Origin: an uncultured Treponema sp.
Lineage (GTDB): Bacteria > Spirochaetota > Spirochaetia > Treponematales > Treponemataceae
Direction: 5' to 3'
Assembly (NCBI RefSeq): GCF_946187725.1
Contig: NZ_CAMHSK010000028.1
Span: 1-37,892 of the forward strand
Length of the DNA: 37,892 bases
The notes below the pieces were generated by a model. The model made no database searches. It was not told the origin of the DNA and saw only the letters and a list, made by a program, of their open reading frames with translations. Below are positions 22,566 through 31,441 of this stretch, one piece after another. Each line of letters begins with the position of its first letter. The first letter of the stretch is position 1. The translations under genes and the position numbers were made by a program.

Positions 22566-23591
22566 CTAGATTCCGTATTTTATTTCGTGAGCAATCTGCT
22601 CAGCAATCGTTTTTCTTGCGTTTGCAAGTGCATTCCAGTCATTTTTATCAGTGACCGAAACCGTTTTTTCGGTTTTGAATGTAATTTTACCGTCTTTTAA
22701 ATCCATTGATTTAACCAATGCTGTAAGGGTATAAGTGAAGCCTTCATCAGTTTTTTCGCATGAATCAATTTTGACAGTTCCGAATACAATCATTGATGAA
22801 GAAACAGCTTTTGACCTTGAAAGGATTTTTGACTCATCACCTGAGATAACTGCATCAGAAACATCAGCAGGAGCATTACCGATTCTAGTAAAACCAAGCT
22901 TCATCAATGTCATGAGAAGATTAGAAGAAGAAATCGGATTTGATGTAATCGCACGGCCATTCTGATTAAAATCAACAAGAGCGATAAGACCACCAGAACT
23001 CTTCATATTTGTCTGAACTGCAAACGGAGCCTTGACTGTATGTTCATCTTTGAGAGCCGAGATTTTTGCAATCTCAATGTTACTCGCATCTTCGAGCACG
23101 GGAACCAGAAGGCTTTCAACAGCAGAATCGATTTTTGGGAAGAAAGAAATTTCTGAATTGAAAGAATACTCCGGAACTGGCGGAAGGAATTCTGCGAGTC
23201 CTTCAGAATTTGTAGTAATTACAGTTTCTGTGAATTCAACAGTTCCAGAATCATCTGAATTGCCAGTTTTTCTTGATGAAGGATAAACGACTGAAAGCTC
23301 AAAGGATTCGAGCGGTTCACCAGCTTCATTTGAAACCTTAACGACATAAGGACTTGTGAAAATCTTTCCTTTGACGGTTTCTTTTGGAGTTGCTGTAAGA
23401 CTCAAATTGATTCCATGAACTTTTTGATAATAAACTTCTGAAGCACTTGGAGCGGCGGTTTCTGTTATGGCAGCAACGGATTCCTTGAGCTTTTCATTTT
23501 CGTTAACATTTGTTTTAGGGGTTGAAGCACATGAAAGAATCATGCCTGTGCCGATTGTAATAAAAATCCCCTTATACATGGCTGACTTCAT
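22566..23591 (-). CDS. Putative lipoprotein with Ig-like and C-terminal alpha/beta domain
   Basis: The 341-residue protein has a lipoprotein signal ending MILSC (C21). Residues about 50-160 look like a Big/Ig-like or carboxypeptidase-regulatory beta domain (PYVVKVSNEAGEPLESFELSV, then TNSEGLAEFLPP). The C-terminal half (about 180-341) has a strand-helix pattern ending in NALANARKTIAEQIAHEI, as in LPP20/CsgG-type envelope proteins. I do not recognise a specific family. The start at 23591 follows GAGGA; an alternative Met is four residues later. It is upstream of thrC on the same strand, which seems a chance pairing of an envelope gene and a biosynthetic gene. Confidence 0.75.
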   Translation of the reverse strand: MKSAMYKGIFITIGTGMILSCASTPKTNVNENEKLKESVAAITETAAPSASEVYYQKVHGINLSLTATPKETVKGKIFTSPYVVKVSNEAGEPLESFELSVVYPSSRKTGNSDDSGTVEFTETVITTNSEGLAEFLPPVPEYSFNSEISFFPKIDSAVESLLVPVLEDASNIEIAKISALKDEHTVKAPFAVQTNMKSSGGLIALVDFNQNGRAITSNPISSSNLLMTLMKLGFTRIGNAPADVSDAVISGDESKILSRSKAVSSSMIVFGTVKIDSCEKTDEGFTYTLTALVKSMDLKDGKITFKTEKTVSVTDKNDWNALANARKTIAEQIAHEIKYGI

Positions 23592-23641
23592 AAATTCCTC
23601 GATTTTTTAGCACTTTATAAGATAAAAGTCATATTCACTTT

Positions 23642-23670
23642 ATTATAAGGAAAAAGAAGATGTTCTACAA
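23642..23670 (-). promoter_or_regulatory. Promoter of the lipoprotein-thrC operon
   Basis: On the minus strand TTGTAG (23670-23665), 17 bases and a perfect TATAAT (23647-23642). Start near 23635, about 45 bases before the ATG at 23591. Confidence 0.75.
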
Positions 23671-23698
23671 GCAGATTTTTTTTACTTTTTGTTTTTCC

Positions 23699-23727
23699 TT
23701 GCATAATATAATACAAATTTATAGAAT
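23699..23727 (+). promoter_or_regulatory. Promoter of alr, predicting a leaderless mRNA
   Basis: TTGCAT (23699-23704), 17 bases and TAGAAT (23722-23727). The -10 ends 6 bases before ATG 23734, so the expected start is the A of the ATG. It is back to back with the lipoprotein promoter. Confidence 0.75.
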
Positions 23728-23733
23728 AAAGAT

Positions 23734-24900
23734 ATGAGACCGACAATTGCGAAAATCTATATGGAAAACCTTCGGCACAATCTGAAGCTAATTCGTTCAA
23801 AAATAAATAAAGAAGCAAAAATGTGCGTTGCCATTAAGGCCGATGCTTATGGGCATGGTGCAGTTCCTTGTGCAAAGGCAGCACTTGAGTGTGGGGCGGA
23901 TTATTTTGCCGTCGCCGCAATCAGTGAAGGAATTCAACTTCGTGAAGCAGGAATCAAGTGTCCGATTTTGGTTTTAAGCCTCTGTTCACCTGATGAAATG
24001 GATGATTTGGTTCAAAACGATTTGACTCCACTGGCATTCGATGAAGAATATATTACGGGGATTGCGGTTTCCTGCCTCAGACTTGGCAAAAAAGACTATC
24101 CGGTGCATCTTGCTGTTGATACGGGAATGGGAAGAATCGGCTGTCTGCCAGAAGAATCCGCTTTTTACGCCAAAATGATTGAAGATACAAAAGTCCTTAA
24201 ACTGGGCGGCATGTGCACTCATTTTTCTGTCGGCGACTCCCTGGATGCAGACGACATAGAATACACTAAAAAACAGTTTGAGAGATTTTTGTTCGCGATT
24301 GATAATGTCAAAAAGCTCGGAATTGATCCGGGAATTCGTCACTGTGCGAACTCGGCCCTTACACTCAATAATCCGGAAATGCATTTGGACATGTGCCGTC
24401 CTGGAATTATCTGTTACGGTTATTATCCCGGTGATCTGGTAAAAGAATATTTTTCAAAAAAAGGTGAAAAAATAGATCTTAAACCTGTCATGGCACTTGT
24501 TTCAAAAGTCGTGGCCATCAGAAAATTTGGAGTCGGACATTCAATTTCTTATGGAAGAACCTGGACATCCTCGCGCGAAACAGACATCGGCGTACTTCCG
24601 ATTGGATATGATGACGGACTTTTCAGACGATTCAATCAAACTCATGAAGAGGGTGGTGGACTGAAAGTTGCAATTGACGGAAAACCGTATCCTGTCCGCG
24701 GAAGAATCTGCATGGATCAGTGCATGATAGATTTAGGAAAATCAAGCGAAGTTAAAAGATGGGATGAAGCTGTGATTTTCGGACCAGAAAACAGCGGAGC
24801 ATTGCAAAGTGCAGAAGAAATTGCCAGAAACACAAATACAATTTCCTACGAAATAACCTGCGGAATATCAAAACGAGTTCCCAGAGTCTACATCGAATAA
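23734..24900 (+). CDS. alr: Alanine racemase
   Basis: The 388-residue fold type III PLP enzyme makes D-alanine for peptidoglycan. The PLP lysine is K35 in CVAIKADAYGHG, and the catalytic tyrosine is near residue 273 in HSISYGRTW. It also has DTGMGRIGC, LTLNNPEMHLDMCRPGIICYGYYP and the C-terminal RGRICMDQCMIDL. Length is normal. The ATG has no ribosome site, and the predicted transcript begins at it. The next gene starts 19 bases downstream and may be co-transcribed. Confidence 0.96.
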   Translation: MRPTIAKIYMENLRHNLKLIRSKINKEAKMCVAIKADAYGHGAVPCAKAALECGADYFAVAAISEGIQLREAGIKCPILVLSLCSPDEMDDLVQNDLTPLAFDEEYITGIAVSCLRLGKKDYPVHLAVDTGMGRIGCLPEESAFYAKMIEDTKVLKLGGMCTHFSVGDSLDADDIEYTKKQFERFLFAIDNVKKLGIDPGIRHCANSALTLNNPEMHLDMCRPGIICYGYYPGDLVKEYFSKKGEKIDLKPVMALVSKVVAIRKFGVGHSISYGRTWTSSRETDIGVLPIGYDDGLFRRFNQTHEEGGGLKVAIDGKPYPVRGRICMDQCMIDLGKSSEVKRWDEAVIFGPENSGALQSAEEIARNTNTISYEITCGISKRVPRVYIE

Positions 24901-24919
24901 ATCATGCAGGGAAATTATA

Positions 24920-25753
24920 ATGCGGAAAAAAGAACTTATAATTGAGCAGCAAAAAGATTTTATTCAGGAAGTAAAAGAGAAGATTTCTGATTTAATAAAC
25001 AAAATTGATAAATCAGAAATTGAATCAATTCTTCTTTCCGGGAGTGTATCTCGAGGTGATTTTTTCCCCCGCCAAAAAGAAAACGGTGAATATGACGGAA
25101 TGGCAGACCTGATTGTTATGAGAAAAAAGGGGAGCAATATATCCGCTGAAGATATTTTTGGGCCCGATCTCAATCCGCCGATTCCATATCACTGTATAAA
25201 AACCGGCTCTTTATGGATTGCTATTTTATTTACAGATTTCATAGACACAGACAACTTCTCTCATTTTGACGAAGCCCGGAAGTTTTCAGTGCTTGAATCG
25301 CAAATTTTATATGATCCGAACAATTCATATCGAAGAGAGCTTGGAAGAATAAATCAATTCGTTAAGGGCGATTTGCAGAAACATCTTAATGATTCTTTGG
25401 GGTATATTCATTATCTTATTTCAAATTACAAGAAAGACCGATGGTTGCGCCGTGAAGCCTTTGTCCAATTGCACGAGAATCTGAACACTGCAATTCGTGC
25501 CGGAGTGCGTGCCTTGTTTTATCTGAACGGATTTTATTCTCCAGCAGAGGACAGGGCGCTTTATTATTCCTACAGCCTTCCAAAACTTCCAGAAAATTAT
25601 GCAGAACTAATCTCACAAGTCTGCAATCAAAATACCGATTCAGAAGAAGATTATTTCAGGCGAGAGAAAGTCTTTATGGAAAAAATTGTTGCCTTCATAG
25701 AGCAAATACAATTGTCAAAAATAAAAATGGCGAAGTTTCTTCCTGTGATTTGA
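24920..25753 (+). CDS. Nucleotidyltransferase-fold protein (MNT-like)
   Basis: The 277-residue protein has at residues 38-47 the GSVSRGD form of the pol-beta-type nucleotidyltransferase motif (usual GSxARGD). An acidic MADLIVM pair follows at 61-67, where the metal-binding D-x-D would be, but only D63 is clear. The C-terminal half is helical (LGYIHYLISNYKKDRWLRREAFVQLHENLNTAIRAGVRALFYLNGFYSP in blocks), resembling HEPN or KNTase C-domains. It could be a stand-alone aminoglycoside-type or RNA-modifying nucleotidyltransferase; no HEPN partner is adjacent. It lies 19 bases after alr, with an AGGGA site. Confidence 0.75.
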   Translation: MRKKELIIEQQKDFIQEVKEKISDLINKIDKSEIESILLSGSVSRGDFFPRQKENGEYDGMADLIVMRKKGSNISAEDIFGPDLNPPIPYHCIKTGSLWIAILFTDFIDTDNFSHFDEARKFSVLESQILYDPNNSYRRELGRINQFVKGDLQKHLNDSLGYIHYLISNYKKDRWLRREAFVQLHENLNTAIRAGVRALFYLNGFYSPAEDRALYYSYSLPKLPENYAELISQVCNQNTDSEEDYFRREKVFMEKIVAFIEQIQLSKIKMAKFLPVI

Positions 25754-26173
25754 ACTTTTCTGAAGATTTGAATTCTTTTAACCAAGAATACATAAAATAT
25801 ACTTCCGAAGTTGCAGAGACTTGCATCGACAGAGATTTATCCGATGAGAATATGGTAATAGGAACATCTGCCATTATCATTTCAGTTTCATCACACACAG
25901 ATGGATGGGTCTCACGCAGGAAAATTTTTGAGCAGGCTTCAAAATGAGATCGATTCTTTGAAATAATATCAAATTGATTAAAAAATCTGATGTTTCAACG
26001 GTCTTTGTAGCCTAGTAGGGTGGTAAATTGACGCTTACGCTTACGCAAAGAAAATGCATTTTCGCGCTCTATTGGTCGACAGAACACATATTATAAAAAG
26101 TAAAATGAATTACAAACACGGTCCAATCCGAAAGTCAAGGGGCAAAATCACCGCCCCAAAATCCAAGTAAATT
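25754..26173. other. 420-base stretch without a convincing gene
   Basis: A 65-codon open frame (TTG at 25750 to 25947, plus strand) overlaps the end of the preceding gene in another frame. It has no clear ribosome site and no family match, so it may be a remnant or chance. Further on are CGCTTACGCTTACGC (26032-26046, a tandem CGCTTA), a perfect 14-base palindrome GAAAATGCATTTTC (26050-26063), and a GGGGC/GCCCC hairpin (26139-26157) before the convergent radical SAM gene. The hairpin lacks a T-run in either direction. Confidence 0.5.
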
Positions 26174-28909
26174 TCAGGAATTAGACCTTGATGCCTTCTT
26201 TTCAATCAAACGGTCACGCTGGGAAATCAGCTGGGCGTTTACAAGTGCGATTTTTTCATACAGTTCAAAATATGAAATTGAATTATCGCTTGCGCTGCTC
26301 ATGTTTTCTTCTGGACTCAGAATCTTTTCTTTGAACCGTGCGTTGATTGCAATCATCTCTGAATGCTTTTTCATATTTTCGAGAGAGGACTGATAAGCTT
26401 CATTTATCTCGCTTGTCCATCCTGTAATATCAGGTTTTGCAAGTGTCCTGATTTTATGAATAGAGACAATTTCCCAAATTTTCTTTCCGAAAAACTCTTC
26501 GATTGCGTTTCTAAAAGGCCGGTCTTTCTGGAACAGAAGTTTTGCCTCAACCCTTGTTCCATCATTTTTATCAATATTGAAGTTGCATAATGAATCCGCA
26601 TTCAAGAAAGGCTTGGCAATCTCGGAGTCAAAAAAGGCCTTCACCTCTTCCGCTGAACATTTAAAGGTATAAATGTATTCATTTCCCCATAAGCCCGTGC
26701 TGAGTGACTCACGACGACGCTGGTTTGTTACAGGGAAAATGAATGCCTTTTGAATCTGAATTGACGGAGGAAGATGTTTGTTCAATGAATTGATAAAGTC
26801 CACTTCAGAAACATTTTCATAAAGGACAGTTGAGGCAATTTCAGCATCAGAAGAAATTCCAAGTGAAAGAGTCGAAGCAAATTCAAGCCGGGGAAGCGGA
26901 TTAAATCCCGTTGTATAAATAACAGGAAGTGCACATTTAAGGAAGGCTCTGTTGAAGAATTCTACCTGCGAAAGATGCGAAATGTACTCACCACCATTTT
27001 TCTTTGTAAATTCAAAGATTACGCGATACATAACAGGGATATTCCATTCTGGGTAGACAGAATTATCAGCCATCTGTGCACTTTTCTGCAATTCCTGAGG
27101 TTTATTATCGATATTGACGCAAGTCTTATTATTGCACACACCGCATCTATGATCGCAGTTCGGAGCACATTTTGGAGTCAGTTCTTCCCTTTCGTTTTTA
27201 TCCCATTCTTTTTTGTAAAAGTTTTTTGCAACCCCAAGGGAAACATTATCCCAAGGTAGAATTTCATCTTTATTTCGTTCCCTGAGAATCGATGCTTTTA
27301 CATCAAAATCTGCTTCCTCAAATGCAGATTCCCAATGCTTTAGGTTTTCTTTGAGGTGATTTTCCCAAGCATCAAGTCGTGCTCCCTTTTTATAAGCTGA
27401 AAGAATCACTGCCCCTGCCCGCTTATCTCCACGGGAAAGAAGCCCTTCCAGATAAGAAGTATTGATGTCATGTGTACCGACATGAAATTTCCCTCTTGGA
27501 AGATGCTCGCGTATATATGAGAGTTTTTTATCCGATTCTTCAGGAGAAATCTGCCTTACCCATTGATAAGCTGTATGTGGCTTAGGGATGAAGGTTCCGA
27601 CATTGACATTGCATTGAATTCGTGTTTTATTCTGCAAATCAAGCATAAAATCAACGATTGCCTTTTCTTCAGTAAGCTCATCAGTTTCAGGAAACGGAAG
27701 ACCGACCATAAAATAAAATTTTGCTTTGTTCCAGCCCCATTTTTTTGCATCAAGAATCACATCAACAAGATGCTGTGCATAAACTTCTTTGTTGAGCCTG
27801 AGCTGCCATGCTTCTTCCGGAGTTTCAACGGCAAATGTCAAGCCGGATTTACGAACTTCCGAGAGTTTTTCCAGCAAAGGAAGCGAAAAACTGTTTACCT
27901 TTAGCGATGGAAGCTGAAAAGAAACATTCTGCCGCTTGTACCGTTCATTCAAATCATCAAGAAGATTTTCGATATCAGGATAATCAGCAGATGAAAGCGA
28001 TGTCAGTGAAATTTCACGGTATCCGGCTTCATTTACGAGTTTATCAACATCATCAAAAATAAGCTGTTTTTCTTTTGCACGCTGCGGACGATAATAAACG
28101 CCTGCATGACAGAAACGGCAACCATTCGGGCAACCTCGCATAATCTCGACTACACCATGGTCCTGAACAGGTTTTACATTCGGAAGAGGCATATACGATG
28201 GAATTGACGGAACTTTTCCAAAATCAGACCAGACTGCACGGCGGGCAACACAATGTCCGACAGTTTCATCGCTCATATTTTCAGTCCATACGCTCGGATG
28301 TCTGGCAAAATGTGACAAAATTTCAGAACGAGATGCTCCGTTTTTCTTCATGGCCGCACATTCTTCTATCAGCTCGAACATTCCGCCCTCAGCTTCACCG
28401 ATGAATACTGCGTCAAAAAAATCTGAAAATGGTGCTGGATTTGTCGCTCCACATCCGCCGGCAATCACTATCGGATCATTTTCACCACGCTCTTTTTTAA
28501 GAAGCGGAATTTTTCCTAAATCAAGGATTGAAAGCACGCCGGTAATTCCTAGCTCATATCCGATTGAAAAACCAATCATATCAAGCTCATTCAAAGGCAT
28601 TCCTGTCTCAAGTGTATAAAGCGGAGATGAATGTTTTTTTAGGAGAGCCTCAAAATCAGTTTCAACAGCAAAAACTCTCTCACAACGGATATCTTTTTTT
28701 TGATTCAAACCATTGTAGATTATTTTGATTGCCTGATTGGCCATTCCGATTGTGTAAACATCAGGAAATGCGACGCAAAAATTAAACAAATCGTCAGTTT
28801 GAGAGTGAGTTTTTACTATTTGACCATATTCACCGCCTGTATAGGCAGACGGATTCTGTACCGAACAGAGTTCATTTCCAAAAAGTTCAAGTGGATTAAT
28901 AAGATTCAT
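26174..28909 (-). CDS. B12-binding-like/radical SAM protein fused to DUF2344
   Basis: The 911-residue protein begins with a region resembling a cobalamin-binding Rossmann fold. A radical SAM domain follows, with CPNGCRFCHAGVYYRP (Cys near 257, 261 and 264, CxxxCxxC). A second Cys-rich segment comes at about 578-600 (CAPNCDHRCGVCNNKTC). The C-terminal 240 residues match the DUF2344 'radical SAM-linked' pattern (YRVIFEFTKKNGGEYISHLSQVEFFNRAFLK in blocks, TTGFNPLPRLEFASTLSLGI). The fused form is common in several phyla. The reaction is not known to me; DUF2344 is often near ribonuclease G and L21 genes elsewhere, but not here. It is the last gene of the minus cluster, 12 bases after the fusion gene, with AAGGA before its ATG. 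Confidence 0.9.
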   Translation of the reverse strand: MNLINPLELFGNELCSVQNPSAYTGGEYGQIVKTHSQTDDLFNFCVAFPDVYTIGMANQAIKIIYNGLNQKKDIRCERVFAVETDFEALLKKHSSPLYTLETGMPLNELDMIGFSIGYELGITGVLSILDLGKIPLLKKERGENDPIVIAGGCGATNPAPFSDFFDAVFIGEAEGGMFELIEECAAMKKNGASRSEILSHFARHPSVWTENMSDETVGHCVARRAVWSDFGKVPSIPSYMPLPNVKPVQDHGVVEIMRGCPNGCRFCHAGVYYRPQRAKEKQLIFDDVDKLVNEAGYREISLTSLSSADYPDIENLLDDLNERYKRQNVSFQLPSLKVNSFSLPLLEKLSEVRKSGLTFAVETPEEAWQLRLNKEVYAQHLVDVILDAKKWGWNKAKFYFMVGLPFPETDELTEEKAIVDFMLDLQNKTRIQCNVNVGTFIPKPHTAYQWVRQISPEESDKKLSYIREHLPRGKFHVGTHDINTSYLEGLLSRGDKRAGAVILSAYKKGARLDAWENHLKENLKHWESAFEEADFDVKASILRERNKDEILPWDNVSLGVAKNFYKKEWDKNEREELTPKCAPNCDHRCGVCNNKTCVNIDNKPQELQKSAQMADNSVYPEWNIPVMYRVIFEFTKKNGGEYISHLSQVEFFNRAFLKCALPVIYTTGFNPLPRLEFASTLSLGISSDAEIASTVLYENVSEVDFINSLNKHLPPSIQIQKAFIFPVTNQRRRESLSTGLWGNEYIYTFKCSAEEVKAFFDSEIAKPFLNADSLCNFNIDKNDGTRVEAKLLFQKDRPFRNAIEEFFGKKIWEIVSIHKIRTLAKPDITGWTSEINEAYQSSLENMKKHSEMIAINARFKEKILSPEENMSSASDNSISYFELYEKIALVNAQLISQRDRLIEKKASRSNS

Positions 28910-28921
28910 AAAGTTCCTTTT

Positions 28922-31438
28922 TTATTGGCAGTCACGCTCTTTTTTGCAGTAGACTTCAAATGTATCACCTAAACCGAAGAAGTGGCTTGCTCCTGAATAA
29001 AGTGCAAATTTGAGGCTTGTAGATTTCTGTCCTTTTAAGTTAGGGAATCGCTCAGGATGATGCCCTGTTGAGACGATTTTGCAGACTTTGAAGCCATATT
29101 TTTTTAGGATTGATGCAGCCCTTCCCGGTTCCCACAGCGTGTAATGGTCACTCGGAGAATTCTGGAAAAATGATTGTGTGCTGAACCTTCCTGAAACACC
29201 AGCCGCAGATGGCGTTGAGAACGCAAAGATTCCACCGTTTTTGAGGATTTTTGAAACCCCCTTTAGAACGGAATCCAAATCCTGAAAATGCTCAATTACA
29301 TACCACATTGTAACTGCATCAAAATTCTTAACGCCAAATTCAGTTGCAGGATCAAAATCTGGGAATTTTGCACTTGTTGCCGGATAATGCAAGGTATTCT
29401 GAACATAGTCTACGGCTTCCTTAGATACATCTGTTCCGAAGACCTGCCAGCCGGCATCATTTGCAGCGTCAAGGTAAGGGCCAAATGCGCAGCCTACATC
29501 AAGTACGGAAGGAGTAACTGCCTTGTGATTTCCGCGATAAAGCATGTCTATCACGCTTGTACGGCGGACGCACTGCTTCTTAATATGCTTAAAATCATCA
29601 AGATAAGTCTTTCCGTATTGTTTTTTATAGTCCTCAAAAAAGTAAGACGAATTGTAATTCTTATCAACTGCACGAGTCCATGACATGTAAAGCATTCCGC
29701 AGGTTTTGCATCGTCTGAAAGTGTGAAGAGCCGTCCTTGCAACAATCGGATTTTCGGTCGAGGATTCTTCGTCACGGCAAACAGGGCAAGCAACCCGTTT
29801 TCCTTCAGAAAGAGACTTTACGAATTGAGCCAATCCTTTTTTGCCCGCACCGTCTTTTGTAAAAGGAGAATCAGGATAGAGGGCTTGAGTATCCTTTAGT
29901 AATCTTACCGCACTTTCAGCGTTAATCTGACTCTGCGAAAGACATGAAAAATTGTATTTTTGAGCAAGATTTACATGAAGCGGTGTTGTTCCAAGCAAAA
30001 TAACGCCACAGCCGGCAGCCAACGCCTCAAATGCCGTAAATCCATAATGTGTGACCACGACATCATAATCATACAATCGTTCTTTTAGATTATGAACAGG
30101 CTGAATGAATTTAATTTTTTTATGCAGCTCTTCCGGAACCCTTAAAAGAGATTCTTCAGGATTCTGCACTATCGCAGTAATTTTTTTGCCTGAAAACTCA
30201 GAAAGGCCTTTCAAAAACGCAATTGCAGACGGAACGACAAGATCAGCCGGATCTTCACCGCCAACCGTAATCAATATGCTCTTAATTTCGTCAATGCTTT
30301 CAGGGCGTTTGGCAGTTCTTTTGTGTTCTGGAAGTGATACAAAAGACGGGTCTGAAATATTTGCAGGGCGTTCAAGTCCGTACGACGGAATGATGTCCAA
30401 AAGACAATCACACAAATCTGCATTTAGAGAACCTTCGTCAATCGCAATAATTGGAGCCGCTTTAGAAAGACTTTGAGCAAGTTCCCGGTCCAAAGTAAAG
30501 GCATCGGTCACAATCAGTTCATACTCGCCCTTCTCTGGCAGACGGCTTACAATCTGATTGTCTTTAAGACCATTTTTCTTTGCATTTTCGAGAAGTTCTT
30601 CGATTTCTTCAAGACCTGCATCTTCTGGAATATAAACATTTGCGCCGATTTCGAGGGCAATTTGCAGACAGCGACGTAAATGACCGGTTCCTTTGCCCTT
30701 TTTAACGCACGGAACTGTAAGAATCGGTTTGTAAAGTTCAGGACTTTCAAGTGCCTGCAAAATCTCTTCAGTTGTATAAGGTTCTTTTACAGGATTTTTT
30801 TCGGTTTTATCACCTGAAATGAGTTTTACGATGGACTCAGCTTTCTTAAAATCAGCACTTGTGTCAATCGTCGTGCGGAGATTTGGAAAATTCCATCGTT
30901 TAGGAGCCGGAACAAAGAGAGCCTTGAATCTTTCAGGATGATTATAAAGTGCCGGCCCAACATGCTCATGATCGTAAGCAAGATTCGTAAAAGCACGGGC
31001 TTTTAAAAGCGATGCCGCCTTAAACATTTCGATTCCACTTCCGTGAGGCAAACCTGTATATGTAATGTAATCAAAATCTTCTGATGCAGAACGCTTTTCA
31101 AATTCCTCAACAAGCGATTGAGCGGCCTCATAAAAAAGGAACGGATTGTCAGCTGTGGCACGGAGAACGACATCTGCATTTGTTTCTTCGATAAGATTGC
31201 AGTAACGGGCAAGAACATCTTCAAGACTGCCCTTAAATATTTTAAATCCATTTCGCTCACAGACAGGCAATAGTTCATCAAAAGAAGCTTCATCTGTTGC
31301 GACATAATAATCATCTGCCTTTACTTTCTTCATTGCCGCAAGAGTCCAGTCCAGGACCGTCTTTCCGCCCAAAGTTTTTAATGCTTTTCCCGGCAAACGA
31401 GTTGATGAAAGTCTGCATTGAACTGCAATAATTGTCAT
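28922..31438 (-). CDS. Three-domain fusion: SpsF-like cytidylyltransferase, PseG-like domain, zinc-ribbon methyltransferase
   Basis: The 838-residue protein joins three enzymes. Residues 1-235 form an SpsF/NTP_transf_3-type cytidylyltransferase (IAVQCRLSSTRLPGKALKTLGGKTVLDW in blocks, then VVLRATADNPFL). Residues about 240-545 form a GT-B-like PseG domain (KKGKGTGHLRRCLQIALEIG, VTHYGFTAFEALAAG), as in the UDP-sugar hydrolase of pseudaminate synthesis. Residues about 548-585 form a zinc ribbon (CPVC...CKTCGM). From about 640 there is a class I SAM methyltransferase (VLDVGCAFGPYL). The expected outcome is a nucleotide-activated, hydrolysed and methylated sugar. It starts 3 bases after the glycosyltransferase-like gene with a GGGGG site. 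The exact product is not known. Confidence 0.88.
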   Translation of the reverse strand: MTIIAVQCRLSSTRLPGKALKTLGGKTVLDWTLAAMKKVKADDYYVATDEASFDELLPVCERNGFKIFKGSLEDVLARYCNLIEETNADVVLRATADNPFLFYEAAQSLVEEFEKRSASEDFDYITYTGLPHGSGIEMFKAASLLKARAFTNLAYDHEHVGPALYNHPERFKALFVPAPKRWNFPNLRTTIDTSADFKKAESIVKLISGDKTEKNPVKEPYTTEEILQALESPELYKPILTVPCVKKGKGTGHLRRCLQIALEIGANVYIPEDAGLEEIEELLENAKKNGLKDNQIVSRLPEKGEYELIVTDAFTLDRELAQSLSKAAPIIAIDEGSLNADLCDCLLDIIPSYGLERPANISDPSFVSLPEHKRTAKRPESIDEIKSILITVGGEDPADLVVPSAIAFLKGLSEFSGKKITAIVQNPEESLLRVPEELHKKIKFIQPVHNLKERLYDYDVVVTHYGFTAFEALAAGCGVILLGTTPLHVNLAQKYNFSCLSQSQINAESAVRLLKDTQALYPDSPFTKDGAGKKGLAQFVKSLSEGKRVACPVCRDEESSTENPIVARTALHTFRRCKTCGMLYMSWTRAVDKNYNSSYFFEDYKKQYGKTYLDDFKHIKKQCVRRTSVIDMLYRGNHKAVTPSVLDVGCAFGPYLDAANDAGWQVFGTDVSKEAVDYVQNTLHYPATSAKFPDFDPATEFGVKNFDAVTMWYVIEHFQDLDSVLKGVSKILKNGGIFAFSTPSAAGVSGRFSTQSFFQNSPSDHYTLWEPGRAASILKKYGFKVCKIVSTGHHPERFPNLKGQKSTSLKFALYSGASHFFGLGDTFEVYCKKERDCQ

Positions 31439-31441
31439 CTA

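Noticed and set aside
25750..25947. 65-codon frame overlapping the end of the nucleotidyltransferase gene
   Set aside because: TTG start, no clear ribosome site, no family pattern; kept only as part of the intergenic description.
26139..26157. GGGGC/GCCCC hairpin as terminator of the minus cluster
   Set aside because: The 5-bp stem is not followed by a T-run on either strand, so evidence for an intrinsic terminator is weak.
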